From Sclerotiophoma versabilis (taxonomy: Eukaryota; Ascomycota; Dothideomycetes; Pleosporales; Didymellaceae), in NCBI GenBank assembly GCA_012274445.1, contig JAAROD010000081.1, positions 1,116,001 to 1,180,000 on the forward strand: a DNA stretch of 64,000 bases, written 5' to 3'. Within the stretch, counting starts at the first letter, position 1. The number at the start of each line of letters is the position of its first letter. Under the pieces are notes generated by a model. The model made no database searches and had not been told where the DNA came from. It saw only the letters and a program-made list of their open reading frames with translations. Position numbers and translations under genes: made by a program. Below are positions 32,302-43,378 of this stretch, piece by piece.

Positions 32302-33875
32302 ATGCCGCAAGCCAATGGGAACGTGAGCCCGGAGCGGTTCATCGAACCACAGCCGCAGCGCCAATCTGCAGTGCAGATCGCGATAAAGAACTTCTCCCCA
32401 GTATGGTATGTTATCTCTTGTGCCTGTCTCTTTCATGTCCATATCATTACAGAATTTGCCTCGCCTGCTATTCAGCTCCAAGCATCGTTCAAAACCCTGG
32501 ATGCACAGCATGAGGCTCGACGCGAAAATGCGACAGCCTCCAACAATCCTGGGCACAGCATGCCCAATGCTTGACCACGCTTCTTAACGTTAAACCAGCA
32601 CCAGCCCACTAACAATTCAACACAGGTTCCTTATATCCATGGACACAGGCATCATCTCAATAATAATGAATATTCTGCCCTGGCAATTCGACGGCCTGGG
32701 CATAATATCCACAATAATGTTCGTCTTCAACCTAGTCCTCTTCACCACCTTCTCCCTGCTGGCCATAACCCGTCTCTTGACCTTCCCGCGCCACGTAAAA
32801 TCCGAAACTCTCAATCAAGTCGAGGAAATATCCTACCTAGGCACGCCCGCAATCGCATACCTCACGCTCATCGCCCAAGTCTCGCTCACTTGCTCGACTG
32901 CCTGGGGGTTCCGGCTCACGGTTCTCGCATACGTACTGTGGTGGATTGGGCTAGTGTGGTGTGTAACACTGTGCAGTGCGTCGGTAATCGTGCTCGCAAA
33001 GCGCAGTATAACCGATGACCGGAGTCTATCACCGGCGATTTTTCTGCCGCTGATTGCGGTCATGACGCTCGGGACGACAGGGGGAATTGTGACGAGGTAC
33101 TCGGTGGGCATGTCGGCACGCCTTGCTATTCCCATCATAGTCACGAGCTACATGGTCATCGGTTACGCTTTTTTCCTCTCGTTGCTGTATTATGCGATTT
33201 ATGCTCATCGCTTGCTTGCTGTTGGCCCGCCAATGAAGGCTAAGTTGCCGAGTTTGTGCGTTACGATTGGGCCTCTGGGACAGTTCGCTACTGCCATTCA
33301 GCTGCTGAGTACTGCGGCGAATACGAGGGGGCTGTTTGGAAGCTATAATCGCGGCACTTGGCTTACGGCGAGCTCGGCGAGCAGTGTGTTTGCTGCGAGT
33401 GAATTGATCGCATTGATGGTTATCGGTTTTGGCTTTTTGTGGATCACGGTCGCATGGTATATGATTTTCGAGGCGGCGGTGCAGAGAAAGATGCCGTACA
33501 GTTTGACCTGGTGGAGCATGATATTCCCGATGGGTATAAGCTTTCTGTCACGACCAGTGTGCTTTCACTTGCTAACACGTCTCAGGTGTCTATACAACAT
33601 CGCTGATCAATTTGTCCATCGCTCTGAACTCTGACGCATTCCGCGGACTTTCGGCAGCACTTCTAATCATCTTAGTCATTCTTTACTTTATGAATTGGGG
33701 CTTCACCCTCTGGCGACTCTTCACTGGAGTGGCGCTCGGCATCCCACAGCAAAGAGATGAGGAAGATGAGGAGTCGAAGGAGAGGGCTAAGAGGGAGCAC
33801 GAGAGACTGTACGGGCTGAGTCAGAGGCAGAGAGAGGAGCGCGAGCAGGAACAACAAAGTGACGACAATGCCTAA
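32302..33875 (+). CDS. SSU1/TDT-family anion exporter (sulfite efflux pump-like)
   Basis: Member of the tellurite-resistance/dicarboxylate transporter family, whose fungal branch includes the SSU1 sulfite exporter and Mae1 malate permease. Exons 32302–32405, 32626–33533 and 33586–33875 give 433 aa. Intron 1 is long (220 nt, with a CTAAC branch site close to the acceptor). The joins rebuild NFSPVWFLISMDTGIISIIMNILP, the TM1 signature, and FPMGVYTTSLINLS in the last helices. About ten hydrophobic segments are visible. The short N-terminus is polar, and the C-terminal tail of about 45 residues is highly charged (RDEEDEESKERAKREHERL), probably coiled. Substrate specificity (sulfite versus malate) cannot be fixed from sequence. 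It lies directly after the PDR pump in the same orientation. Confidence 0.88.
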
Positions 33876-33993
33876 TTGTCTTGTGCTACTAGCTTTTCAC
33901 CTTTGTACGTGTATAATATTAATCTTTTCACATCGCAACAAGTGCGATCTAATCAATTTCGAACCTCGTTCATGACGCTGTGCTGTACCGGTT

Positions 33994-36900
33994 TCAATCT
34001 TCCATGTCTGTTGCACGAGTAACCCCGGCCACTGCCTGGTGGCTCTGACCACCAACCTGGGCACCACATTCTGGGCAAGTTGCAAGTTGCATGGGCATAC
34101 CACACTCGCCAATAGCGAAATGTGACAGTCAGTAGAGATCAACATAATTCGAAGCTGAAGACTTACTGGATGTCCGTTAACGCAGTTGTACCAGTGACCG
34201 GTGTGGGTCATAATCCCTCCTCGACCGCTGACCATCGCTCGCTTGACGGCCTCGAGCTCCTCCTTTGTCACTTCCTCATAAAATTCGCGACCCAGCATTT
34301 GGACAGTACGCTCGATACTCTGCTTGAGTATATCACGGTCCTGGAAAGCATTGTCGCAAAGCTTATCCGCTTCCTCAAGCAGAATCTTGGCCAACTCGCG
34401 GCATCGGACGGCCTTCGGACGATTGGCTTCTTTGATAGCGCCAGATGAGTTGAGCAGGAAGGCGATATGAGCGTAGAGAAGCGTTGCCTCAACTGCAAGT
34501 TTAGGCGAATTGGCATTCTTGCAGTCCTTGATGAGTTTCAAAGAATCACTTAGGAAAGAATCACTTTGAGTAATCGGAGAACCATCTGGAAAGTCTATAT
34601 CGGCCGTACTGGATCGACATCTATAGCTGTGAAGAACTTCGAACTTGTCATTCAATATCAGCTGGCGTACCTTTAGGTGGTAGAGCCTACCACCAAGGGT
34701 GGTACGCTGATCACGGTCCTGTTTCTTGTTCACACCGAAAGAGTTGAGTCCCATTCGCGCCATTGCATTGTTGAGATCCTCGCTGTAACTTGCATTTTTG
34801 CTGGTAGCGTGAACGATGGCGTCGTGCAGTTTGTATGATGGTTTGTGTCGCTCGTCCATCTTGCGCAGGAAGAGCCTGGCGTCTTTCTCAAGATCGCGAG
34901 CCTTGACATAGCGGTTTCTGATCTTCTTCGCAACACTTTTTGCAGTATCGACTGTCCACCGTGTTTCTGGGCTCGGTAGGAGCTTGGTACGTGTAGACTC
35001 TAAACTCTGATCAACACTTCGCAACCTATTTGAGAGCTCCTGGAGCTCTTGTTGCCCGCTAACAACGAAACGCTTTGACATTTCGTCGATGACCGCACGA
35101 TTGACAAGCCTGTTGTATCTTTGGGTAGCGTACTGACGAACGGGCTCTCGACAGGTCGGGCACTGAGGAATTGAAGCTGCCAGCTGATCATTCTCTCTGA
35201 GACCAGTGTAATCTCCAGTCTTTTGGTCAATCTCGTATACGTCTTTCATCCCGATTATACCGTCGAGTGTCTCGACGGTGAAGAAGTGCCTGCCTTTGCA
35301 GCCTAGAACCACGATGGGAGAATCATTTAAGTCGATGTCTTTGTACGGTAGCATCATGACGAGGTCAGGCTGTTCATCTGCTCGCATTCCGCATTGCTGG
35401 CAGATATCGATCGGACACTCCTCGCCGCAAAGTCCAGGGCACTGGTGTCCACATAGAAGCAACTTCGGGCATCGTACATCGCATGGCAGCCTGTTGCAGG
35501 GAGCTGAACACGGCATTGTACAATCACCCTGGTGTTCGCAGGACCAAGCGCATTGTTCGACGCACGGCGCACATGGCTCGTGACACTTCTGCGTACAACG
35601 CGAATGCTTGCATCGCGCCTGATATTGTTAGCAACTCCGCAGTGTCGCAGTTGATTTCGAAAGATAATAATCACCTCGCAAAACTGTTGGCAGAGACCGC
35701 AATCGCTGCCACCGTGACATGTTCGCTTGCAATTATGGTTACAAGTCCCATGCTTGCGGCCACAGACCTTCTTGCACTCCAGGTGTTCCACGGAATCTTG
35801 AACCTCAATGTTTTTCTGATTGCAGCGGCCACAGCTTCCAGGGCATACATGGCCGCATGGGAGGATTTTAGTACACGGATACAGACATCGGAAACTCTCA
35901 TGATCGACGTTCACTGAGCACATGACCTCAACCTTATGCTTGCATCCTGGAATTTCTCTTTGCACAAGCACATTGCAAGGAATGTTATTTCGGTTGAGCG
36001 TTTGGTAGCATGAGATTTGGCTCTTTGTGTGACCGCAGGGTAGTTGTACGTTGTCGATCTTGACCATGCACAAGCCACAATCTTCGCCGCAAGTAGTCTT
36101 CTGACAAGGATGTTCGCATGGACTGTGTCGGCGCTGACATGGCATCTCGCATTGCCAGACCGCATGCATTGCTTCAGAATGACATCTCGCTTGACAGCTG
36201 TGGCCACAATCAAGCCTGTCAATGCATGCCTCCCTGCATCCACCTTGGGGACTTGCGGTCGCAAAGTCATCCGGTTCGCGAACTTCGATGACTTTGTCAA
36301 CATGGCGTGGGCAGCACAGCGCTAGAGCTTGACCAACCGAGTCCTTAGCATCTAGTATGTTGATCACCTTCTGCCACATGTCAACGCTGGAATGTGTCTC
36401 GGCATTTCCAATCAGATACATCCCATGTTGAGCTCGCCTCAATAAGACGTTGACACGGTTTGAGGTCTTCAGGAATCCAACGTTTCTCCCCTTGTTACTG
36501 CGGACAAGAGACACAATGATGATCTTAGCCTCTTCGCCTTGGAAGTTGTCAACAGTCGCAACTCTAAGCAGCTCACTCAATTGTTTCTTCTCTAACGGTT
36601 TGCGTCTGTGACCTTGGGAAGCAAGATTTAGCTGCGGCACAGTATCAGTCGCAAAACCGTCCTTTTCCAGAGCTTCCTGGTCGCGATCGCTCAATATGAT
36701 TTCAAAATCACTGCGCAAAGCGGTACGCAGCTTCTGCAGCTGCCCAGTATACGGTGTGAGAACTGCGATCTCACTACTGCTGTATACACCTTGTCGAATG
36801 ACATGACGGACAAGAGCGTGCACCATATCGATCTCCCATTCGTTGGACCTTGACTTGTGGTGGTGCACCAAACTCTCCTTCTCGTCTTCTAGGTGACTGT

Positions 36901-39900
36901 GGTTGAGCCAGAAAACATTTCTGCGCATGCCAACAACATTTGGTAAGGCGATGGTCGAAGCATGATCAATTAGTTTCGGGTAGGTCGTCTCGCGGATGAG
37001 CGTGGAGATGTCGGGTCGCATGCGACGTTGAACCTCCAATTGTGCAACTGGCATAAGCGGTCTGCCGCGCTCGCCAACCGACAATCGCTCAAACTGGCTC
37101 CTGTCCAGCGAGTGCAGTGCGCCTTGCTTACTTTCAAGAGATAGGTCTTGGAAGTTGTTGATTGTTGGGCGCAGCTGTTCATGATCACCAATCTGAATGC
37201 AATGTTCGATGGTCGGAAGTAATGCAGAGAGCATGTGTGGTTCCATGACCTCTCCAGCCTCTTCACAAATGACGACCTTAGAGCTTACGTGTTGTAACAC
37301 GGAGATCCTCTTTGCTAGGCCAGAAGTTGTCACTCCAATCACATCCGCACCCGCCAACACCCGTCGATCTGCCTCATCGTGAACCTTGTTGAGGGTTGTG
37401 TAACATTTATCCGCATCGTTTGCAAGCTGCGAAAGCCCCGCCAACGGGTCCAGTCGTATCTCAGCCAACCAGTGTTCGACCAAAGCAACGCGCTCAGACA
37501 ACTCAAGAGAGTATACGCTAATGGTAGCCTTCTGAATGATGCGCTGAGTGTCTGTGGCTGCGAATTGCGGTTGGGCATCGGCGGCAGACCTCGCAGGTTT
37601 CCATACGTCGAAAGGATGTCGTCCAGCCATTCTGAAGCCATCTTCATCGGTCTCCTGAAACTGAGAAAAAATCTCGGGATACTTCTGAGAGATATGTTGA
37701 TTCAAGCCTTTCCAATCCGCATTCTTACTCGATGCGTGAAGTCGACCCAGGACCTTGTTGACACCCTTCCCGTAATCTTATAGTTCCTGGTACATCATCG
37801 CCGATCTGTATGCTTCTGTCTTTGTCTTCCCTTCCGATTTCGCAATATCACGAAGGTTATGGCCTTCGAGTAGCTCTGATTTACTCTGACCGCCGACACG
37901 AATGATTTTCGTAATGCCGACTTTGAGGAGATGCTCTAGGAACTGGTCGAGAGCATGATTAGTGTAGCACCCGTTCGTGTGTTAGTACAGAACCACGAGA
38001 TTTGGCTCATAAGACTTACACTACGATGATAGGGCCTAGAGCAGCCTTCTTCTTGATAGACATGAGCATTTTCATGACTTGAAGGCCAAGATAGGATTTG
38101 CCAGTACCTGGCGGACCTTGAATTAAGGCAAACTCGCGTGTGAGAGCTGCAACTAGTGCTCTACATTGCCCGTAATCAAGTTCTGTCTTCACCGCAATAT
38201 CCTGCACAAGTGCTGTGTCTGTGCACGACGCGGTTGCTTCGATGCCGAAATCATAATCGCTTGCTCGTGCCTCTGCCTTCAAGATGTCCGCTAGAGGGAA
38301 TTTGAAGCCGGATAGACGAGCGTAAACTGGCGGAGGGACGTCCTGGAAGACTTTTAGGTTTGGCGGACCGTTATGCTGATCAGGAAGAAGCCATTGCGAG
38401 AATCTCAATCGACTCGATCGCTGCATATCTTGCAGGTTCTCAAGGATCGGTACAAAGGTCGCTGGAAGAACATTAGGGAATTCCAGAAGCACACCCTGCA
38501 TATTCCGGCAGCTTGCACCAATCAATGTCTGAAGCGCATCGTGGCTCTGAGTCGTCAACTTTGCAGTAATTGTGGCCAATAAATGTCGATCCGCTAAGCC
38601 GTGCTCTTTATCAGGATTAGTGCTCTTTTGTGTCACTGTAAAGAAGAGATGCTGCACGACTGACTCCTGAACGAAGATGTACGAGAGAAGTGAGCCCTCC
38701 TCTAGTCTCCTGGATTCTTCCCACCAAGCGCGCCTCTGACCAGCCGACCGGTGGCGTACACCCAGTGGTTGAGGAAACGAGATATGTGCTTGAAGTCCTC
38801 GACGTACGTCGAAACTTACGTAGCTGACTTGAGCTTTGGGGTAGTGGTATGCTCGCATATCTCCAAGGTGAGTTCTTGGCTCAGCAAGCACAACAGGGCT
38901 GTCGGTCGCTGCACGTAACAACCCAGACAGAGACTTCTTCAGTTCACCAAACACATCATGTCGATAGAGGCGAAAGTTTGTGTCGATATGCCTCTCAACC
39001 TTATTGGGTAGGAAATGCGGCTGATCCGGATCGGTAGAGGGTAAGAATTCTTTCGCATCGCTCATAAGCTCACCTCGAGTAGGAAAGATTGTGATTTCAG
39101 AAATATCGAGCTTATCGTTTTCATGTCGATCGGCGGGAGTCACGATATCTCTTGGATACAAGGAAGGCGCAAAGGTACGCGGGATATTCTCGACTGACTC
39201 CTCATCGGCAACCAACCCTTTGGCTCGATCGACAAGAGCTCGAGTGTCTGCGATACACCTCTTGACTATCATGGTAGTTCCTGAAGGCTGATTTGCGGTG
39301 ATGATCTCTGCTGCACTTTCTAAAGTGTTGACAAGCTCGTCCAGATCATCATGAAGCCTTGCTCGCCGGTTGCGATACAAAAGCTCATACAAAGCTGCAG
39401 AGAGGTGAGCAAGCGCCTTCTCAATCGTATCCTGAGAAGCTGAACTACCACCATCAGTGTGAGTGGCAACCATAATCTCGCAAAGGTGTTGGAAGAACCT
39501 GATTGCTCGGGTTCCGTTGCCTCCTCCAATAAAACTGTAGATGTCACCAACGTACTCGTCCACCGCAAGGCAATCAATCAGAGATGGATGTGTGATGACC
39601 TCGAGGAAGTTATTCGCTGCCTCAATGAGATCAGCCATGTCATCGGATGTGGCTCGTCGATCAAAGAGTATCTTGACGTGGGCGCGGCCGTTGCAATTGT
39701 CTTCGTCGTTGTCGAGATCACAAGGAAGCTGCTGCTTCCAATCTCGATCATCTTCGAGGAGAATATCCAGAGCGCCTTTCCATACGCGCTGCATGATGTA
39801 CCTGTTCGTTGGCAAGTACGCTTGGCCAAGGTATCTCTTCCAGCCACTGTACTGTGTGCGCGACTGCTGTTGCTCTTCGGTCTCCTTGACTCTTACTCGA

Positions 39901-40100
39901 CGCTGAGCGTCATTGTGGGCACCGTTGATATCGTGTAAGAAACGGCAATTTTTGCGTCTGCAGTCGCCGTTCACGAAGTCATGACAGATACCATTTGCTT
40001 GCTCACGTCCATCACGATAGTTGTGCCCTCGCCCAGAGTCGTGACCTCGACGGTAACCTCTGTTGTACACACGGCCAGTACCACCACCTCGTCGGTTCAT
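33994..40100 (-). pseudogene. ZNFX1/Hrr1-like NFX1-zinc-finger RNA helicase, with three lesions
   Basis: Superfamily 1 helicase related to human ZNFX1 and fission yeast Hrr1, a family tied to RNAi and heterochromatin. Expected exons (minus): 40100–38020, 37970–35675, 35618–34167 and 34119 or 34104 to 33994, about 1984 aa. Order: RGG-rich N-terminus, CCCH finger (CHDFVNGDCRRKNCRFLH), helicase with Walker A GPPGTGKS (662–669), CYTNHALDQF, ICEEAGE and VDNFQGEEAKIIIVSLVRS, an array of NFX1-type Cys/His fingers (CGHSCQARCH, CSHPCQKT-like), and a C-terminal RZ finger (WYNCVNGHP…ECGMPM…CPEC). Three defects: the intron 1 acceptor before CYTNHALDQ reads GG (37971–37972); codon 758 is TAA (37778–37780); the last intron ends AT instead of AG at the expected site (34120–34121). 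The rest is open. Recent pseudogene or assembly errors are the two explanations. Confidence 0.82.
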
Positions 40101-41062
40101 CTGGCTGCGTGTTGTTGATTTGAACGCTTGAGAGACTTTGCAACGTTGTCAGTCAATAGGGGTTTATTTCACTATGAGTTGGAAGGCGGAGTAGAGAAGG
40201 TAAGAGGAGAGGGTAACGAGTTAACTGAAAAGGTATAGTGAAAAAGAGGGGTGGCCTGATTATTTACACAGCAGGCTTATGTCATGTGATAGGCCAAGCT
40301 TCAACAGCATTGGCATCATAGCAACAGTAGACTTACTCTGATGTGTCGCAAGATCGTAGAATTTGACGAGTCGATAGAGCTGTCCAGATGAGTCGTGTCG
40401 AAAGGGGGGAGTGGAGAAGAACAGTAGAGAAGAGCTTTCGCGTGAGTTGGTCACCAGTGAAGTGAAGGAACGAGCAGGAACAGGCCATGCACTGCAAGCT
40501 GCTGCGTACCGACACAACTCACCCTCATGGCTTTGTTGCAGATTATTATTCAGGAGAATAGCTTTATCTGCAAACACACCCTTTAAGTCCACGAAATGGT
40601 CCTGGTGTGGTAAAAAAGGTGAGTAGCGGCAGTGACGAGCTAGTGCAGATCTGAAAGCAGCCGGTCTGCATATACTAATCTGTTTGCTGAGGCCTACCAG
40701 GGTGTTATGAATGTTGTCTTGTTGCTGCTACTGAAGTTCAGTGATCGTTGTTGCGGTGAGGATAGAGTTGGAACTCAACTTGTGATTGTAATTCGCGGTC
40801 CGCTACGCTCCTGTCTACAAACTATGACGCGACGAACGCCCAAAGTGCACACAAGGTAAGAATAACAGTGCACTATAACAAATTGATAAATTGAGTTCTA
40901 GAAGGACAACGCTGATGCAATTGCAATAGAACACAACAAATGCATTACCGGTGATTATTCCTTTTCTTGCCAGGCCTTTACCTGCTCTACATCCGAATAA
41001 GCTCAAACGCTAGACACGTCTACACTGAAGCACCTCTCATCCCATGCAAAACAGACTCATGT
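40101..41062. other. Intergenic region, about 0.96 kb
   Basis: Promoter side of the helicase gene and 3' flank of the fasciclin gene. A reverse frame of 110 codons at 40260–40592 shows no family motif. No repeat or RNA gene is recognised. Confidence 0.45.
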
Positions 41063-42452
41063 TTAGACAAGGAAGGCAGCAATGCCAGCCGCACCAGCGA
41101 GAACGGCACCCGACCCAGAATAAAACCCACTGGCACCACCAGTGAACTCTGCGCCGGGTGCTGACTGGCTCCTGGATGCTGTGCCAACAGCGCTGGTAGA
41201 AGCAGTAGCAGTAGCAGTAGCGATAGCAGCAACAGTTTTCAGCAACTCAGGTGTCGTGGTGTAAGTCATCAGATCCCCTCCGAACGCAAGCGAGGCGCTT
41301 GCAAGAGGCAGGTGGGAGACAGCAGACGCGCCAGCGAAAGCAACGCGCTCTGGCGCGGCCGCAGAGGGCTTCAGAGACGCACGGTCAAACTCTCCTGGGG
41401 CAAGTACGCTGTAAGGTGGGTTAGCATTTGCAAGAAGTGATAATTGAGGTTGATTTACCCGTCAATAACGTGTGCGATACCGTTGTACAAGATGGTGTTA
41501 GGGAATGTAATCCGAGCGTTGTTGACCCAGGCCGAACCATCTGGCAGGACCGTAAACGTAAGGTTGGCGCCTTGAAGAGATGGAACAGTCACATTGCCGA
41601 GAGATGTCGAAAAAATAACGTTGTTGGGGATGATGTGGTAGGCGAGGACCTTCTGGAGTGTTTCGACATCTGCAGACTCGATCACAGAGCCAATGTTTGC
41701 GAATGCTTCGTTGGTGGGGACAAAGATGGTGTAGTCAGAGAGGTTGAGGCCTTGCTGATCGGGTCCGTTCAAGCCAAAGTCAATGCTCAGTTTAGCGGCC
41801 TCCAGTGCGGCATTCATGGCTGTGTAGCCCGATCGGTAAGTGAAGAGCTGGAATGGAGCTCCGAAAGAGAGAACTGTATCAATTTTGTGGATCGTAATGC
41901 CTTCTCCCAGCTTGATATCCTGTGTACAGTGTTAGTATACTGTGAATCGTCCTTGTAGATAGAAAGGATACATACAGCTTCAGTAACCGTAGAAATTGTC
42001 TGTTCTCCAGAAATAACACACACATCATCTCCATTCTTCACGAGTTCATTGTAAGCGCCGCCAGTAAAGTTGGAGAAGGGCTGGCGGTAATCGATGTACG
42101 AAATGTCTAGCAGAGTCTGAGCAAAGGTAGGGATGTCGGTGATGACATTCGAGGGGTAGACGCCTTTGAAGACGTGGTTCGCGAGAAGAGCTCCAATGGC
42201 AATGGTGTTATTGCGGTACTCAATGGCTTCGCCCTCGGGGACATCCCGAGGCACATTGGCGAAGGCTTGGTTTGTTGGCGCAAAAATTGTGATGTTCGAA
42301 GATGACGCAAGAGTCTCCGCAAGGCCGTCAACGAGACCGACAAGCTCGAGCAGCGTGCTGAGATCGGGTTGAGATTTGAGGAGCGCAGCAATATCGCCTT
42401 GGGCCAGGCACGAACCGGCCATCAGGACGGAAGACCAAAGTGACGGACGCAT
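41063..42452 (-). CDS. GPI-anchored cell-surface protein with two fasciclin (FAS1) domains
   Basis: Exons (minus) 42452–41976, 41919–41459 and 41408–41063, total 427 aa. The N-terminal MRPSLWSSVLMAGSCLAQG is a signal peptide. FAS1 domain 1 (about 20–175) has the H1 motif ITIFAPTNQAFANVP and the later YGxxH-type ALLANHVFKGVYP. FAS1 domain 2 (about 185–315) has YTIFVPTNEAFANIGS, VLAYHIIPNNVIFSTSLGNVTVPSL and a closing ILYNGIAHVIDGVLAP. A Ser/Thr/Ala-rich linker (ATATATASTSAVGTASRSQS) and a hydrophobic C-terminus (SGSGAVLAGAAGIAAFLV) follow, as expected for GPI anchoring. FAS1 proteins act in cell adhesion and wall attachment. Splice joins restore TEADIKLGEG and DGVLAPGEFD. No lesion is seen. 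Confidence 0.9.
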
Positions 42453-43378
42453 ATTGGTTTTGGGTATGTTGGGAAATCCTGAGGCTAATACAGAGAGAGG
42501 TAGCTATTGCTCGAAGGAAGGGAGCTGGAGAATGAAATGTGAAGCTGGAGTGTGATGCCTCCAACAATAGATGGTCGATACGCTCTTTATAGTCAACTCG
42601 AAATACATTGGTACTTCAGTCTCCCACCGGTGAATAACAGTTCTCTGACCAACATGACGTCTATACAAGACGCTTTCGTCGCAGGTCGAGTTCCGGAATC
42701 GTGGCAATCAAAGTGATCGGGTGTTTAGGCCTCCATAACTTGCTGCTTTTCGATGTATCGTCAACTCCTTCGCAGTGTGTTGCCCAGACATGCATAGCCA
42801 TGCCCAGAAACGCTACTGGTAGCCGTGGACCAATCGCAGAGGGCTTAAACGAGACGGTCAAAATTCACCGTCTCCACCAGGAACCACAAGGCTGGAACTG
42901 AGCAAGTTCTAATCGAATCTTCGAAAGTCAGCATCCTCTACGCTAGGTACGCAATCAGACACATTTGGCGAGCTATACATTCACGGACACGCAGCTGTAG
43001 AAATGCGCGATTGCTAGGCGCCTAGCTGCGGGCAGAAGTGACTACACAACAAAACTGCAAATCTGTATAAGACGCCGTGGAATTCGACGGAAAGCATACT
43101 ACCCAGAGATAAAAGGCAGCGATAAAAGAGTGCTCTTTTGAGGGAACGATGATCGTCAGGTACTTGGAAGGTGGCTTTCGGGCTGTCGGACTGTCGGACT
43201 TCTGCAGCCTCGCCCAACACCGACCGAAGGATCCAATGCAAGCCTTCGTCATCACATGCATCTGCAGCAGTGGAGACGGCCAAAATTTGCCGAACCCCTG
43301 TCGGTACAGAAACTCGATCGAGACTAAAATGTTCCTAATATCTAGAGCTACACCCGTGCATCGCTAATCAACACTGCT
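42453..43378. other. Intergenic region, 0.93 kb
   Basis: Between two leftward genes. Only frames of 60–90 codons without motifs occur. The part next to 42452 is the fasciclin promoter. No gene is seen. Confidence 0.5.
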
